Shown here: piece by piece, positions 1 through 6,818 of the stretch
Position numbering within the stretch: the stretch's first letter is position 1
Layout: each line of letters opens with the position of its first letter
DNA from: Anaerolineales bacterium
Lineage (GTDB): Bacteria; Chloroflexota; Anaerolineae; Anaerolineales; Anaerolineaceae
Assembly (NCBI GenBank): GCA_020060485.1
Contig: JAGVAB010000075.1
Location: 1 to 64,000, forward strand
Reading direction: 5' to 3'
DNA length: 64,000 nt
The notes under the pieces: model-generated
Databases searched by the model: none
The model's input: the letters and a program-made list of their open reading frames with translations, nothing else
Told to the model about the DNA's origin: nothing
Program-made: the position numbers and the translations under genes

Positions 1-483
1 CAGCAGGGCGGCCAACTGGCGCAGTTCGCTTTCGGTGCTCAAGCCATAGCCAGTTTTGGCCTCCATGGTGGTGGTGCCGCTGCGGAAGACTGCCGCCGCC
101 CGGGGGCGGGTCTGGGCGATGAGCTCGTCCAGAGATACGTTGCGTGTAGCTTTCGTGGTCGCCGCAATCCCCCCGCCAGCAGCCATGATCTCCATATAGC
201 TCCTGCCCTGGATGCGCATCTCAAACTCGGCTGCCCGGTCGCCGGCCCACACCAGATGGCTGTGCGGGTCAACCAGTCCGGGCATCAGCACCCGGCCGCG
301 GGCATCCAGTTGCTCCTCATGCGGGTAAGCATGGCGCAGGTCTGCTGTGCGCCCCACTGCGCGGATGCGCCCGTCCTGCACCAGCACGGCCCCATCTTCG
401 ATGATCCCAAGCTCCCCCAGGCGGCTGCCGCGCTGCGGCCCGCCCGCCAGGGTCAGCAATTGTGAAGCGGAATGGATCAACAT
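1..483 (-). CDS. hutI: Imidazolonepropionase, N-terminal 161 residues (runs off left edge)
   Basis: HutI hydrolyses imidazolone-5-propionate to N-formimino-glutamate in cytosolic histidine degradation. The frame reads open from ATG at 483 to the window edge without a stop. The translation has the amidohydrolase metal motif DPHSH at residues 72-76 inside PGLVDPHSHLVWAGDRAAEF, then the HutI-type AAGGGI at about 101-106 and AKTGYGLS at about 142-149. These fit HutI better than other amidohydrolases. An AAAGGAAA ribosome site lies just upstream of the ATG. The C-terminal half, with the remaining metal and catalytic residues, lies outside the window. The other hut genes would be expected to the left. 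GC-rich, unlike the cassette region to its right. Confidence 0.88.
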   Translation of the reverse strand, partial: MLIHSASQLLTLAGGPQRGSRLGELGIIEDGAVLVQDGRIRAVGRTADLRHAYPHEEQLDARGRVLMPGLVDPHSHLVWAGDRAAEFEMRIQGRSYMEIMAAGGGIAATTKATRNVSLDELIAQTRPRAAAVFRSGTTTMEAKTGYGLSTESELRQLAALL

Positions 484-633
484 GGGCATTTCCTTTCTCT
501 TCGCGTACTTCTGCTACTACCTCATCAATAAAATCTTGTCAGGCAGTACGATTTGAGTAAAATCTGGCGCAGTTCGATAAAGTTCATGTAATAATGAAAA
601 CCACAGACAAGAACAAACCTTGAACAAACAACT

Positions 634-846
634 TTACTCATCCAGTGGACTGCGTACGGCTTTCGGCCCGCGGTTGAGCACATGGGTATAGATCATGGTG
701 GTTTTGACATCCTTGTTCCCCAGCAGTTCCTGCACGGTGCGGACACCTGCCCAGAACCGCAGGTGCCGGGTATCATAGCCTGCTTCAAGCAGGTGGGTGG
801 CAAAGGAATGACGGAAGGTATGACAGCCTGCTTTTTTTGCATGCAA
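634..846 (-). pseudogene. Integron integrase (IntI) C-terminal remnant
   Basis: The 70 residues match the C-terminal end of integron tyrosine recombinases: [18 protein letters not shown], then RTVQELLG and [13 protein letters not shown], ending in VRSPLDE. The HxxRH box and the nucleophilic Tyr in MIYTH are kept. The conserved LLGH His is Asn here (LLGN). Everything upstream, including the first catalytic Arg and Lys, is missing: homology stops at about position 846, where only an in-frame TTG is available. A net 27-bp in-frame insertion at 744-770 adds nine residues between GYD and RTVQ. Truncation plus loss of the His makes activity very unlikely. Its orientation away from the cassettes is that of an integron integrase. 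Confidence 0.88.
744..770. repeat. 27-bp palindromic insertion inside the integrase remnant
   Basis: Removing exactly these 27 bases restores the family-typical D-I-R-T-V-Q stretch with an ATC Ile codon. The insert carries the inverted arms CACCTGC (744-750) and GCAGGTG (759-765) around an 8-base loop. The family alignment is from memory of IntI sequences. The arms are read directly from the sequence. Confidence 0.7.
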
Positions 847-1074
847 TATCGGATGGCTGTATAATGATCGTATGATTATCTTGATACATTCTGATTATAC
901 AGGATACGCCTGTATATTTGTTGTTGGCAACCAAGGAGCAAAACCACCTTTGAAGCGCAAGTTTACTTTTTGAGTTTTAGCGAATCTTTTTTCAGGTTCT
1001 ATTTCTCTAGTAATGCCAAGCCTTTTCAGTACAATTTCAATGATCAGATTGTGGGTTTTCAAAAGAGGCTGAAT

Positions 1075-1290
1075 ATGAAAAATGGAAAATGTATTAAATG
1101 CAACTCGGCTAATGTTTATGTCAAAGAATATGAGTTGAACACATTCACACTAAACAAAAATCGAATTGCCAACGAAAGTTATGTTTGCACCGATTGCGGA
1201 TACTTCGAGACTTATATAACTGACAAAGACGCATTGGGCAAAATTATCACACGCGCTGAAAAATTAGGGGATTGGAAAAAGGTAAAATGA
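1075..1290 (+). CDS. Small zinc-ribbon cassette protein (71 aa)
   Basis: First gene of the cassette array, of unknown role. The start chosen is ATG 1075, with AAGAGG upstream, rather than the in-frame ATG at 970: homology-like content begins only with MKNGKCIKCNS. Two CxxC knuckles, CIKC near residues 6-9 and CTDC near 39-42, are spaced like a single zinc ribbon. The rest is polar and lacks membrane segments or a signal peptide. It lies between the integrase remnant and the first attC, the position of the most recently acquired cassette in a working integron. A nucleic-acid or protein-binding zinc ribbon is likely, but no partner can be named. Confidence 0.65.
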   Translation: MKNGKCIKCNSANVYVKEYELNTFTLNKNRIANESYVCTDCGYFETYITDKDALGKIITRAEKLGDWKKVK

Positions 1291-1413
1291 TTTAGTTCAT
1301 ACCAAATTTGGGCATATTTTTTAGTTACTGAAATTTGGATTATATGTAAAAGTTGGGCTTGTTAGCGGCGGTGTTTTTATATGCCATCGTTTAGGTAAAT
1401 ACATATAAAGGTT

Positions 1414-1560
1414 GCCCAACAAAGCGTGCACCGGACAAGTTCGGGCAACGCCCGCACTTGCGGGGAATGCGGCCCCAACGGCGGATGCTTCGCAGGCGTC
1501 TGATGGCTGGTGACTTTTTCCGCCAGTTCCCGCACTTGCCGCTAACGCCAGCCGTTGGGC
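1414..1560 (+). other. attC recombination site 1 (147 bp)
   Basis: Begins with GCCCAAC (RYYYAAC) and ends with GTTGGGC (GTTRRRY), the complementary core sites of an attC. The interior is imperfectly palindromic with an apical GGATGCTTCGCAGGCGTC hairpin. The last ~70 bases resemble the sites at 2758-2952 and 5291-5431, including CGCTAACGCCAGCCGTTGG-type ends. It closes the zinc-ribbon cassette. Another isolated GTTGGGC at 1352-1358 lies just upstream and may be a remnant of an older site. Confidence 0.85.
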
Positions 1561-1618
1561 GCTTTCTAAAAAATATAACTATTTCCGTTTCAAAAGCAAA
1601 AAATAGGAAAGGCTTATA

Positions 1619-1783
1619 ATGAATAACAAAAAACGAAAATTAAGAAAAAATTGGATGTTAGGTTTTTTGGGATTAATGAGTTTCATGGGGCTACGATATT
1701 TTCAAACTGGCGAATGGTTATATTTAATCTGGTTCACTTGGGTTCTCTGGTTTGCATGGTTTGTCCCGCTCAAATCTGAATAA
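1619..1783 (+). CDS. Small membrane protein in cassette (54 aa)
   Basis: The ATG at 1619 is preceded by AGGAAAGG at good spacing and reads 54 codons to TAA at 1781. The N-terminus is strongly basic (MNNKKRKLRKNW). Two hydrophobic stretches follow, one around WMLGFLGLMSFMGLRYF and one rich in Trp and Phe near WLYLIWFTWVLWFAWFV, so it is probably a two-pass or hairpin membrane peptide. It is the first of three genes in one cassette, 58 bases after attC 1 and 19 bases before the deaminase gene. Small basic-hydrophobic proteins of this kind occur in many Gram-positive and Chloroflexota genomes without known function. No function is assigned. Confidence 0.6.
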   Translation: MNNKKRKLRKNWMLGFLGLMSFMGLRYFQTGEWLYLIWFTWVLWFAWFVPLKSE

Positions 1784-1802
1784 GGCTTAATAAGGTAACA
1801 AG

Positions 1803-2186
1803 ATGAAAGAAAAAGACAAAGCATTGATTGAAATAGCCAGAGATTTAATTTCAAAACGGTACAAGGAAGACCGCCATCATATAGCCGCAGCCTTACGCAC
1901 GACTTCGGGAAAAATTTTTACTGGAGTACATGTTGAAGCCTACATTGGAAGAATTACGGTCTGTGGTGAAGCAATCGTCATTGGCGCTGCGGCAACAGGT
2001 GGAGATACTGAAATTGATACAATAGTAGCAGTAAATGAGTTAGGCGCTATCGTATCCCCATGTGGTATGTGCCGCGAGTTAATATCAGATTATTCAAATA
2101 AGGCAAAAGTTATAATAGCCCGCAATGGACAATTAATCAAAGTGGATGTTTCTGAACTTTTGCCTGATAAATACTCACGAGAATAA
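1803..2186 (+). CDS. Cytidine/blasticidin-type deaminase (cassette, 127 aa)
   Basis: A zinc-dependent deaminase of the CDA fold. The catalytic motif CGE (residues 54-56) stands where CAE occurs in cytidine deaminase, and SPCGMC (85-90) supplies the two other zinc cysteines. The single-domain length of 127 aa is normal for CDA and blasticidin-S deaminase families. The usual substrate-binding NxE before the active site reads HVEA here, so the substrate may not be plain cytidine. It could be a base-modified nucleoside or a peptidyl-nucleoside antibiotic. It is the second gene of a three-gene cassette, with only 4 bases separating it from the acetyltransferase. The window also has a housekeeping cdd (14547-14954), so this copy is extra and probably accessory. 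Confidence 0.82.
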   Translation: MKEKDKALIEIARDLISKRYKEDRHHIAAALRTTSGKIFTGVHVEAYIGRITVCGEAIVIGAAATGGDTEIDTIVAVNELGAIVSPCGMCRELISDYSNKAKVIIARNGQLIKVDVSELLPDKYSRE

Positions 2187-2190
2187 AGAC

Positions 2191-2709
2191 ATGGAATACG
2201 CCTTTGTTCCAATAAACCAAGAATACGCCTCTACTATTGTAAATACATGGAAGTACGAGAAAGAATATTCCATTTACGACTACTCAAACGAAGCAGACCA
2301 CATGCTTGATGAAGAAGGATGGGGTAAAGGTATATTTGCTGTGCTGAACCAAGAAAAAGATTTGATTGGCGAACTTTCAATCGAATTCATTGATTCACAA
2401 GGACAATATACTGATTTTCGCAATTTTGCCGATGAAGCGCTTATCAATGAATGTGAATTGTGGATTGGCTTTGGACTCAGACCAGATTTAGTAGGTCAAG
2501 GACATGGAACTAAATTTGTTACGGCTTGCATTGAATATGCCATTCAGAATAGTCGGTATCATGGTGAGTATGTGCGGTTGGGTGTAGCAATGTTCAATCA
2601 ACGGGCAATCAAAACATATGAAAAAGCGGGATTCCAAAAATTTGAGCAAACCGTTGGTGAAATCAGCGGAAAAACTTTTGAATGCACATACATGCGCAAA
2701 CGTCTATGA
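2191..2709 (+). CDS. GNAT N-acetyltransferase (cassette, 172 aa)
   Basis: Transfers an acetyl group from acetyl-CoA to an amine, substrate unknown. The start at 2191 (MEYAFVPINQEYAS) is chosen over the longer frame from 2146, which would overlap the deaminase. The GNAT motif A is visible as RPDLVGQGHGTKFV, with the Q/RxxGxG pyrophosphate loop, near residues 98-111. A later motif is VAMFNQRAIKTYEKAGFQ, the typical N-x-x-A-x-x-x-Y-x-x-x-G-F of ribosomal and aminoglycoside acetyltransferases. It is the last gene of the second cassette and ends 48 bases before attC 2. Acetyltransferases are frequent integron cargo, often for detoxification, but nothing here fixes the substrate. Confidence 0.85.
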   Translation: MEYAFVPINQEYASTIVNTWKYEKEYSIYDYSNEADHMLDEEGWGKGIFAVLNQEKDLIGELSIEFIDSQGQYTDFRNFADEALINECELWIGFGLRPDLVGQGHGTKFVTACIEYAIQNSRYHGEYVRLGVAMFNQRAIKTYEKAGFQKFEQTVGEISGKTFECTYMRKRL

Positions 2710-2757
2710 TATGTGCAATTATGAAGTTCGCAATAGCAAGTTGCAATCCAAGCCAGC

Positions 2758-2952
2758 GCCCAACAAAGCGTACTCAGGACACGCAGCGTCCTTTCGGGAA
2801 AAATGATGGCTTGCCGTATTCTTGGGTACACCGGACGCGGGCGGGCGCTGCCCACACTTTCGGGATTCTGGCCCCATCGGCGGACGCTTCGCGGGCGTCT
2901 GGTAGCTTTTCTCGCCAAATCCCGCCCTTGCCGGTAACGCCAGCCGTTGGGC
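2758..2952 (+). other. attC recombination site 2 (195 bp, long variant)
   Basis: Core ends GCCCAAC (2758-2764) and GTTGGGC (2946-2952). The final ~110 bases closely match attC 4, including ACGCTTCGCGGGCGTCTGG and the shared CGCCAGCCGTTGG end. It is about 50 bases longer than sites 1 and 4, through extra sequence near 2775-2825 in the left arm. It closes the three-gene cassette. Confidence 0.85.
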
Positions 2953-3009
2953 GGCAAGCTCAATTATGGGTAATCGGCATTAAAATAAAACGTAAGGAAT
3001 CAAGGAATA

Positions 3010-3576
3010 ATGAATACCTATGTAGTCCTTTTGCGCGGCATCAATGTTGGCGGCAAAAATACAGTACCAATGGCGGGTTTGAGAAAATGCCTGGAAGAAC
3101 AGGGGTTTTCCAATGTTTCGACGTACATTGCCAGTGGTAATGTAATCTTACAATCCGACAAAGGCGCCAACGATGTAAAAGTTCAGATTGAAGGGGTTTT
3201 ACCTGAAAACTTCAAACTTGATGACGGGTTCATCAAAGTTTTGGTGTTGACTTACAAGCAATTCCAAGCCATCATTGATAACAAGCCAAAAGGCTTCGGC
3301 GAGCAGCCCGATAAATATCACAACGATGCAATTTTTCTGATGGGTATTGATTCGGCTCAGGCTATGCCTGCATTCAATCCTCGGGAGGAAGTTGACCAAG
3401 TCTGGGCAGGTAATGGCGTAATCTACTCCCAACGTCTCAGTTCCCAACGCACCAAAAGTCGTCTTAATAAAATTATGGGAACACCGTTCTATAAATCAAT
3501 GACCATCCGTAACTGGAATACAACAACGAAATTGTTAGAAATGCTGAGAAAAATGGACACAGATAATGGAGCATGA
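3010..3576 (+). CDS. DUF1697 family protein (cassette, 188 aa)
   Basis: The N-terminus reads VVLLRGINVGGKN, then VPMAGLRKCLEEQGFSNV and STYIASGNVI, the defining signature of DUF1697, a widespread family without an established biochemical role. The C-terminus has the usual SRLNKIMG and MTIRNWNTTTKLLEML segments. Length is normal for the family and it looks intact. There is no signal peptide or membrane segment, so it is cytosolic. The start ATG follows AAGGAATCAAGGAATA. It begins 57 bases after attC 2. DUF1697 genes are common single-gene accessory cargo. Confidence in the family is high and in function nil. Confidence 0.9.
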   Translation: MNTYVVLLRGINVGGKNTVPMAGLRKCLEEQGFSNVSTYIASGNVILQSDKGANDVKVQIEGVLPENFKLDDGFIKVLVLTYKQFQAIIDNKPKGFGEQPDKYHNDAIFLMGIDSAQAMPAFNPREEVDQVWAGNGVIYSQRLSSQRTKSRLNKIMGTPFYKSMTIRNWNTTTKLLEMLRKMDTDNGA

Positions 3577-3711
3577 GTATTGCCTGAAAGTAATGCATAT
3601 CAACCCAGACAAGTAAGACAGTGTAAGGAACCGATTTTCCCGCCGATTAAGTTTGCGGGAAAGCTGCTGGCGATAGCACGTTATCAAAGACAAAAACCAA
3701 GAGCAAAAGCC

Positions 3712-3755
3712 GCCCAACCTCTGGTTAGGCTTCTTGTCCAGTCATGGTGTTAGGT
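3712..3755 (+). other. Collapsed attC-like core sites
   Basis: GCCCAAC (3712-3718) is followed after only five bases by GTTAGGC (3724-3730), and a further GTTAGGT lies at 3749-3755. All fit the attC core patterns but lack the long arms. This may be an attC that lost its interior, or chance matches. It sits where the attC of the DUF1697 cassette would be expected. Confidence 0.35.
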
Positions 3756-3841
3756 TTATTATTCATTTATGAAAGCAAATAAGTCTCTCCCTTGCAATTA
3801 TTTCAAATACACTGTTCTCGAACCATCAAAGAATCTCCAAA

Positions 3842-3964
3842 ATGGAGGACAGCACCTCAGGTGTGATTATCTATGGCCCGGAGAGATTCAGAAAAGCAGC
3901 CAAACACGGTGTACACGCGGACGGCTGGATTCGCACTGTCAAAATCAGTTGGCTCTGGCTTTGA
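3842..3964 (+). pseudogene. Possible cassette gene remnant
   Basis: A 40-codon frame with protein-like content around VIIYGPERFRKAAKHG runs into the degenerate attC 3. It has no convincing ribosome site, and the frame continues upstream to a stop at 3770 without a recognisable start. An overlapping frame starts at ATG 3769 and shows no family features. It may be the tail of a decayed cassette gene between the DUF1697 gene and the glycosyltransferase. Function unknown, weak call. Confidence 0.25.
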
Positions 3965-4025
3965 GTTCTTCCGTTTCGTAAGTGAATCCAGTCGCACCTG
4001 CCGCCGGTAGCGCGAGTCGTTAGGC
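3899..4025 (+). other. Degenerate attC site 3 (about 127 bp)
   Basis: The right end GTTAGGC (4019-4025) fits GTTRRRY. The left end GCCAAAC (3899-3905) has one mismatch to RYYYAAC. Arms GGCTGGATTCGCAC and GTGAATCCAGTC pair imperfectly around a central loop. The sequence differs from the other three sites, suggesting a cassette of separate origin. Confidence 0.55.
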
Positions 4026-4052
4026 GCTTTTTGTAAACAAAAAGGATTAACT

Positions 4053-5276
4053 GTGAAATTCTGTATTTTGACGATTGGCACTCGTGGTGACGTGCAACCG
4101 TACATTGCACTTGGCTTAGGCTTGAAAGCGGCTGGTCACGAAGTCACAATCTCGACCCTGGGCGAGTTCAAATCTCTTGTTAATCAATACGGTTTGCTTC
4201 ATGACAACCTGCGCGGGGATTTTCTCAAGGTAGCTCAGTCGACCATTGGACAAAAAGGCGGCAACCAACTTCAACGTATTCGGCAATACGTTGAAATGGC
4301 AAAGGATACTCTTCCTGATGAGTGGGCCAGCGCTCAAAAAGCCGAAGTATTGATATATACCCCTGCGGCAATTGGCGGCTTCCATATCGCAGAGAAATTA
4401 AATATCCCGACTTTCGCCGCATTTCCAGCACCACTTTACTCACCTACCAAAGAGTTTCCAAACCCGTTTTTGCCTTTCCATAACCTGGGTCCTTTCAATA
4501 AACTAAGCCACAAGTTTTTCGCCAAATTAGGACCAGCCATGTATCGCAATCCGATTAATCAATTTCGCAAGGATGTCCTCGGTCTGCCACCCGCAAAAGG
4601 CGAAAATTCACTGCGCGGCAAGCCAATCACGAAGTTATATGCTTATAGTGAAGCAATAGTTCCCAGATCAGCCGATTGGGACGAATCGTCGGTTGTTACT
4701 GGCTATTGGTTTTTGGATGCGCCTGCAAACTGGCAACCTGATCCTGAGTTGGTCAGGTTCCTCCAAAAAGGCTCGACACCGGTGTATATTGGTTTCGGTA
4801 GCATGTTCATGGGCGGCGGAAAACAAAAGACAGAAATTGTGTTAGAAGCCCTAAAACTTGCTGGACAGCGCGGTATTTTAGCAACAGGTTGGGGTGGGTT
4901 AACTGGAGAAAATAAATCTAAAGGCATTTTTGTTCTAGATGCTGTGCCGCATGACTGGCTATTTCCTAAAGTAGCGGCTATCGTTCATCACGGCGGTGCT
5001 GGTACAACTGGCGCGGCATTGCGAGCAGGCAAACCACAGATTATTTGTCCATTTGTAGGCGACCAATTTTTTTGGGGACGCCGTGTAGCGGATTTGGGCA
5101 TTAGTCCGTTGCCAATTCCACAGTTAAAACTGACCGCTGAAAAATTGGCAGATGCCATAAAATATGCAATAACGAACACCAATTTACAGCAGCGTGCCTC
5201 ATCAATTGGAGAGACTGTATGCGCAGAGAATGGTATTGATCGTGCGGTAAACTATATCTTGAGCAATGTACATTGA
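4053..5276 (+). CDS. GT1-family (UGT-like) glycosyltransferase cassette gene (407 aa)
   Basis: A cytosolic glycosyltransferase of the sterol/macrolide/UGT type, two Rossmann domains (GT-B fold). The N-terminal acceptor domain opens with TIGTRGDVQPYIALG (about 7-21). The C-terminal donor domain carries VYIGFGSM and the sugar-nucleotide motif HHGGAGTT near residue 312, then PFVGDQFFWGRRV. Length is standard. GTG at 4053 is the start, with AAGGA 7 bases upstream, only 27 bases after attC 3. Relatives transfer glucose or rhamnose to lipids, sterols or macrolides, and some inactivate macrolides. A resistance role is possible given the integron setting but is inference. This is an unusually long cassette gene. 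GC is lower than in neighbouring core genes. Confidence 0.88.
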   Translation: MKFCILTIGTRGDVQPYIALGLGLKAAGHEVTISTLGEFKSLVNQYGLLHDNLRGDFLKVAQSTIGQKGGNQLQRIRQYVEMAKDTLPDEWASAQKAEVLIYTPAAIGGFHIAEKLNIPTFAAFPAPLYSPTKEFPNPFLPFHNLGPFNKLSHKFFAKLGPAMYRNPINQFRKDVLGLPPAKGENSLRGKPITKLYAYSEAIVPRSADWDESSVVTGYWFLDAPANWQPDPELVRFLQKGSTPVYIGFGSMFMGGGKQKTEIVLEALKLAGQRGILATGWGGLTGENKSKGIFVLDAVPHDWLFPKVAAIVHHGGAGTTGAALRAGKPQIICPFVGDQFFWGRRVADLGISPLPIPQLKLTAEKLADAIKYAITNTNLQQRASSIGETVCAENGIDRAVNYILSNVH

Positions 5277-5290
5277 TAACTCAAAAACGC

Positions 5291-5431
5291 GCCTAACACC
5301 GCGTGCACCGGACAAGTGCGGGCTTTCGCCCACACTTTCGGGGAAGCGGCCCCAAACGGTGGACGCTTCGCGGGTGTCTGGTAGCTTTTCTCGCCAAATC
5401 CCGCCCTTGCCGGTAACGCCAGCCGTTGGAT
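5291..5431 (+). other. attC recombination site 4 (141 bp)
   Basis: Begins GCCTAAC (5291-5297) and ends GTTGGAT (5425-5431), matching RYYYAAC and GTTRRRY. The left arm GCGTGCACCGGACAAG is shared with attC 1 and the right ~90 bases with attC 2, so the three form one sequence family. It closes the glycosyltransferase cassette. Confidence 0.85.
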
Positions 5432-5473
5432 TGACAGTGCTAAAGCGTAGAAAAAATTATATAAGGAGCTTAT

Positions 5474-6172
5474 ATGTGTATAAGTTTTATCAGTCGAAAA
5501 AATAACATAATCATTGGTATGAATTTTGATAATAACGGAATGGAATATTCTATAGATCCAAAGCCGAATGATTGGTTTATTGTCAATGTAGATGGAGGAA
5601 GAGGTAAATATCCTTCATTTGGAATTAATAAAAATGGATTATTCTTTAATAATCTAATTGTGGATTCAAATGGAAAAGGGTTGTATCGTCGGCCAAGTGT
5701 AAAAGTAACTCATACATCAAAGTTCATTTCTGATATAGTAAGTGGAGTAATTCGTGAAGAAAAAATAGGAGAATACTTGGAAAATGTTGAAGTTGTTAAT
5801 ACTCCGAATCAGAGTACCCATAATATGATTATTGATTCATCGGGAAATGTATATATTGTTGAACCAGGAAGGGGGGTTATATATAGTCCATATAGCGAAT
5901 CTGATTATTTCATAATGACCAATAAATCAGTAATTGATATGAAAAATGACGGAAATTATGTTGAATGTAATAGATATAATGTTATTAAAAAAGAATTGGA
6001 AAATAAAATTGATGTAAATGATGATAATGCTTTTAAAATACTGGAAAAGGCATTTCAGAATGAAGGTGAATGGAAAACTGAATTATCAATTGTGTTTTCA
6101 AAGAAAGAAGGAAAGGTTTATTATTGCTCAAATAGAGAAATTACAAATATATCCGAGTATGCATTTGTTTAG
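5474..6172 (+). CDS. Ntn-type acyl hydrolase/acyltransferase with Cys nucleophile (cassette, 232 aa)
   Basis: The start ATG 5474 is preceded by AAGGAGC and is followed directly by Cys (MCISFISRK), so removing Met would expose an N-terminal Cys nucleophile. The IIIGMNFDNN near residues 12-21 corresponds to the GRNFDW-like segment of choloylglycine-hydrolase/C45 acyltransferase relatives. THNMIIDSSGNVYIVE and YFIMTNKSV match the Asn-bearing active-site strands. At 232 aa it is short compared with bile-salt hydrolases (about 320 aa), nearer to the minimal C45-like proteins. There is no signal peptide. It is very AT-rich, the most foreign-looking gene of the array. It is the last cassette gene, with no attC before the next gene. 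Substrate unknown; amide-bond cleavage is the likely chemistry. Confidence 0.72.
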   Translation: MCISFISRKNNIIIGMNFDNNGMEYSIDPKPNDWFIVNVDGGRGKYPSFGINKNGLFFNNLIVDSNGKGLYRRPSVKVTHTSKFISDIVSGVIREEKIGEYLENVEVVNTPNQSTHNMIIDSSGNVYIVEPGRGVIYSPYSESDYFIMTNKSVIDMKNDGNYVECNRYNVIKKELENKIDVNDDNAFKILEKAFQNEGEWKTELSIVFSKKEGKVYYCSNREITNISEYAFV

Positions 6173-6229
6173 CAAAAATAGCGTTGCATCCGGTACACTG
6201 AAACCATCTTTATTGCAGGAGCATAGCAC

Positions 6230-6712
6230 ATGACCAACAATTTCAAGAAAGCCGCACAGCGCGTGCAAGCAGCCCTGACTGAACGAGGATACGGAGAATG
6301 CCAGGTGCTGGAGCTGTCCGATTCGACACGTACCGCCCAGGAAGCCGCCGAAGCCGTGGGCTGTACGCTGGAACAGATCGTCAAATCCCTCATTTTTGAA
6401 GGCGTGGAAAGCGGCAATCCGATCCTGGTGCTGGCCAGCGGCGCCAATCGGGTGAACGAAGAAACCCTGGCAAAACTGGCAGGCGAACCCATCCGCCGGG
6501 CGCACCCCAATTTCGTGCGCCAGCGTACCGGTTTTGCCGTGGGCGGCGTGCCGCCCCTGGGCCACGACGAACCTTTGCAGCCTTTCATTGATGAAGACCT
6601 GCTGCAATACGAAGACGTTTGGGCGGCTGCCGGCACGCCGCATGCCGTGTTTCGCCTCAAATCCGCCGATCTGCAAACGCTCACCGGCGGCAAGGTGGTT
6701 GGCATTAAATAA
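6230..6712 (+). CDS. YbaK/EbsC-family aminoacyl-tRNA deacylase (160 aa)
   Basis: Family members clear misacylated tRNA (for example Cys- or Ala-tRNA-Pro) in the cytosol. The sequence has the compact fold signature: TAQEAAEAVGCTLEQIVKSLIF with the conserved Lys, LVLASGANRVN, then FAVGGVPPLGH in place of the VGGVSPFG-type loop, and a C-terminal FRLKSADLQTLTGGKVVGI. Length is normal. Start ATG 6230 has GCAGGAG upstream. GC-rich like the core genome, so it marks the right boundary of the integron remnant. Ends at the bidirectional hairpin at 6819. Which tRNA it serves cannot be read from the sequence. Confidence 0.88.
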   Translation: MTNNFKKAAQRVQAALTERGYGECQVLELSDSTRTAQEAAEAVGCTLEQIVKSLIFEGVESGNPILVLASGANRVNEETLAKLAGEPIRRAHPNFVRQRTGFAVGGVPPLGHDEPLQPFIDEDLLQYEDVWAAAGTPHAVFRLKSADLQTLTGGKVVGIK

Positions 6713-6818
6713 GCCCGGCTTTCGGCAGCACTTAACTGAATAACGCAGAATGAAATCTCCAGCATCAAAAAATCAAACCGGCACCTCGAGCAACCCGCTG
6801 TACGGTTCGATAGAAAAA

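Larger units (their letters stand above)
634..6172. mobile_element. Degenerate chromosomal integron: integrase remnant plus cassette array
   Basis: A C-terminal integron-integrase remnant on the minus strand (634-846) is followed by plus-strand genes separated by long imperfect palindromes. Three of these begin with RYYYAAC and end with GTTRRRY, the attC core sites (1414-1560, 2758-2952, 5291-5431), and a fourth is degenerate (3899-4025). Integrase divergent from cassettes, and all cassettes in one direction, is the classic integron layout. Cassette genes are clearly more AT-rich than hutI and the YbaK gene on either side. No attC follows the last gene, so the right end is eroded, and no attI could be assigned. 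With a dead integrase the array is probably fixed unless another integrase acts in trans. Confidence 0.85.

Noticed and set aside
847..969. Possible attI site between the integrase remnant and the first cassette
   Set aside because: No clear GTTRRRY core with a partner site was found; the boundary is too eroded to call.
3769..3981. 70-codon frame as a cassette gene
   Set aside because: It runs across the degenerate attC 3, has no family features or convincing ribosome site; a different overlapping frame at 3842 has more protein-like content but is also weak.
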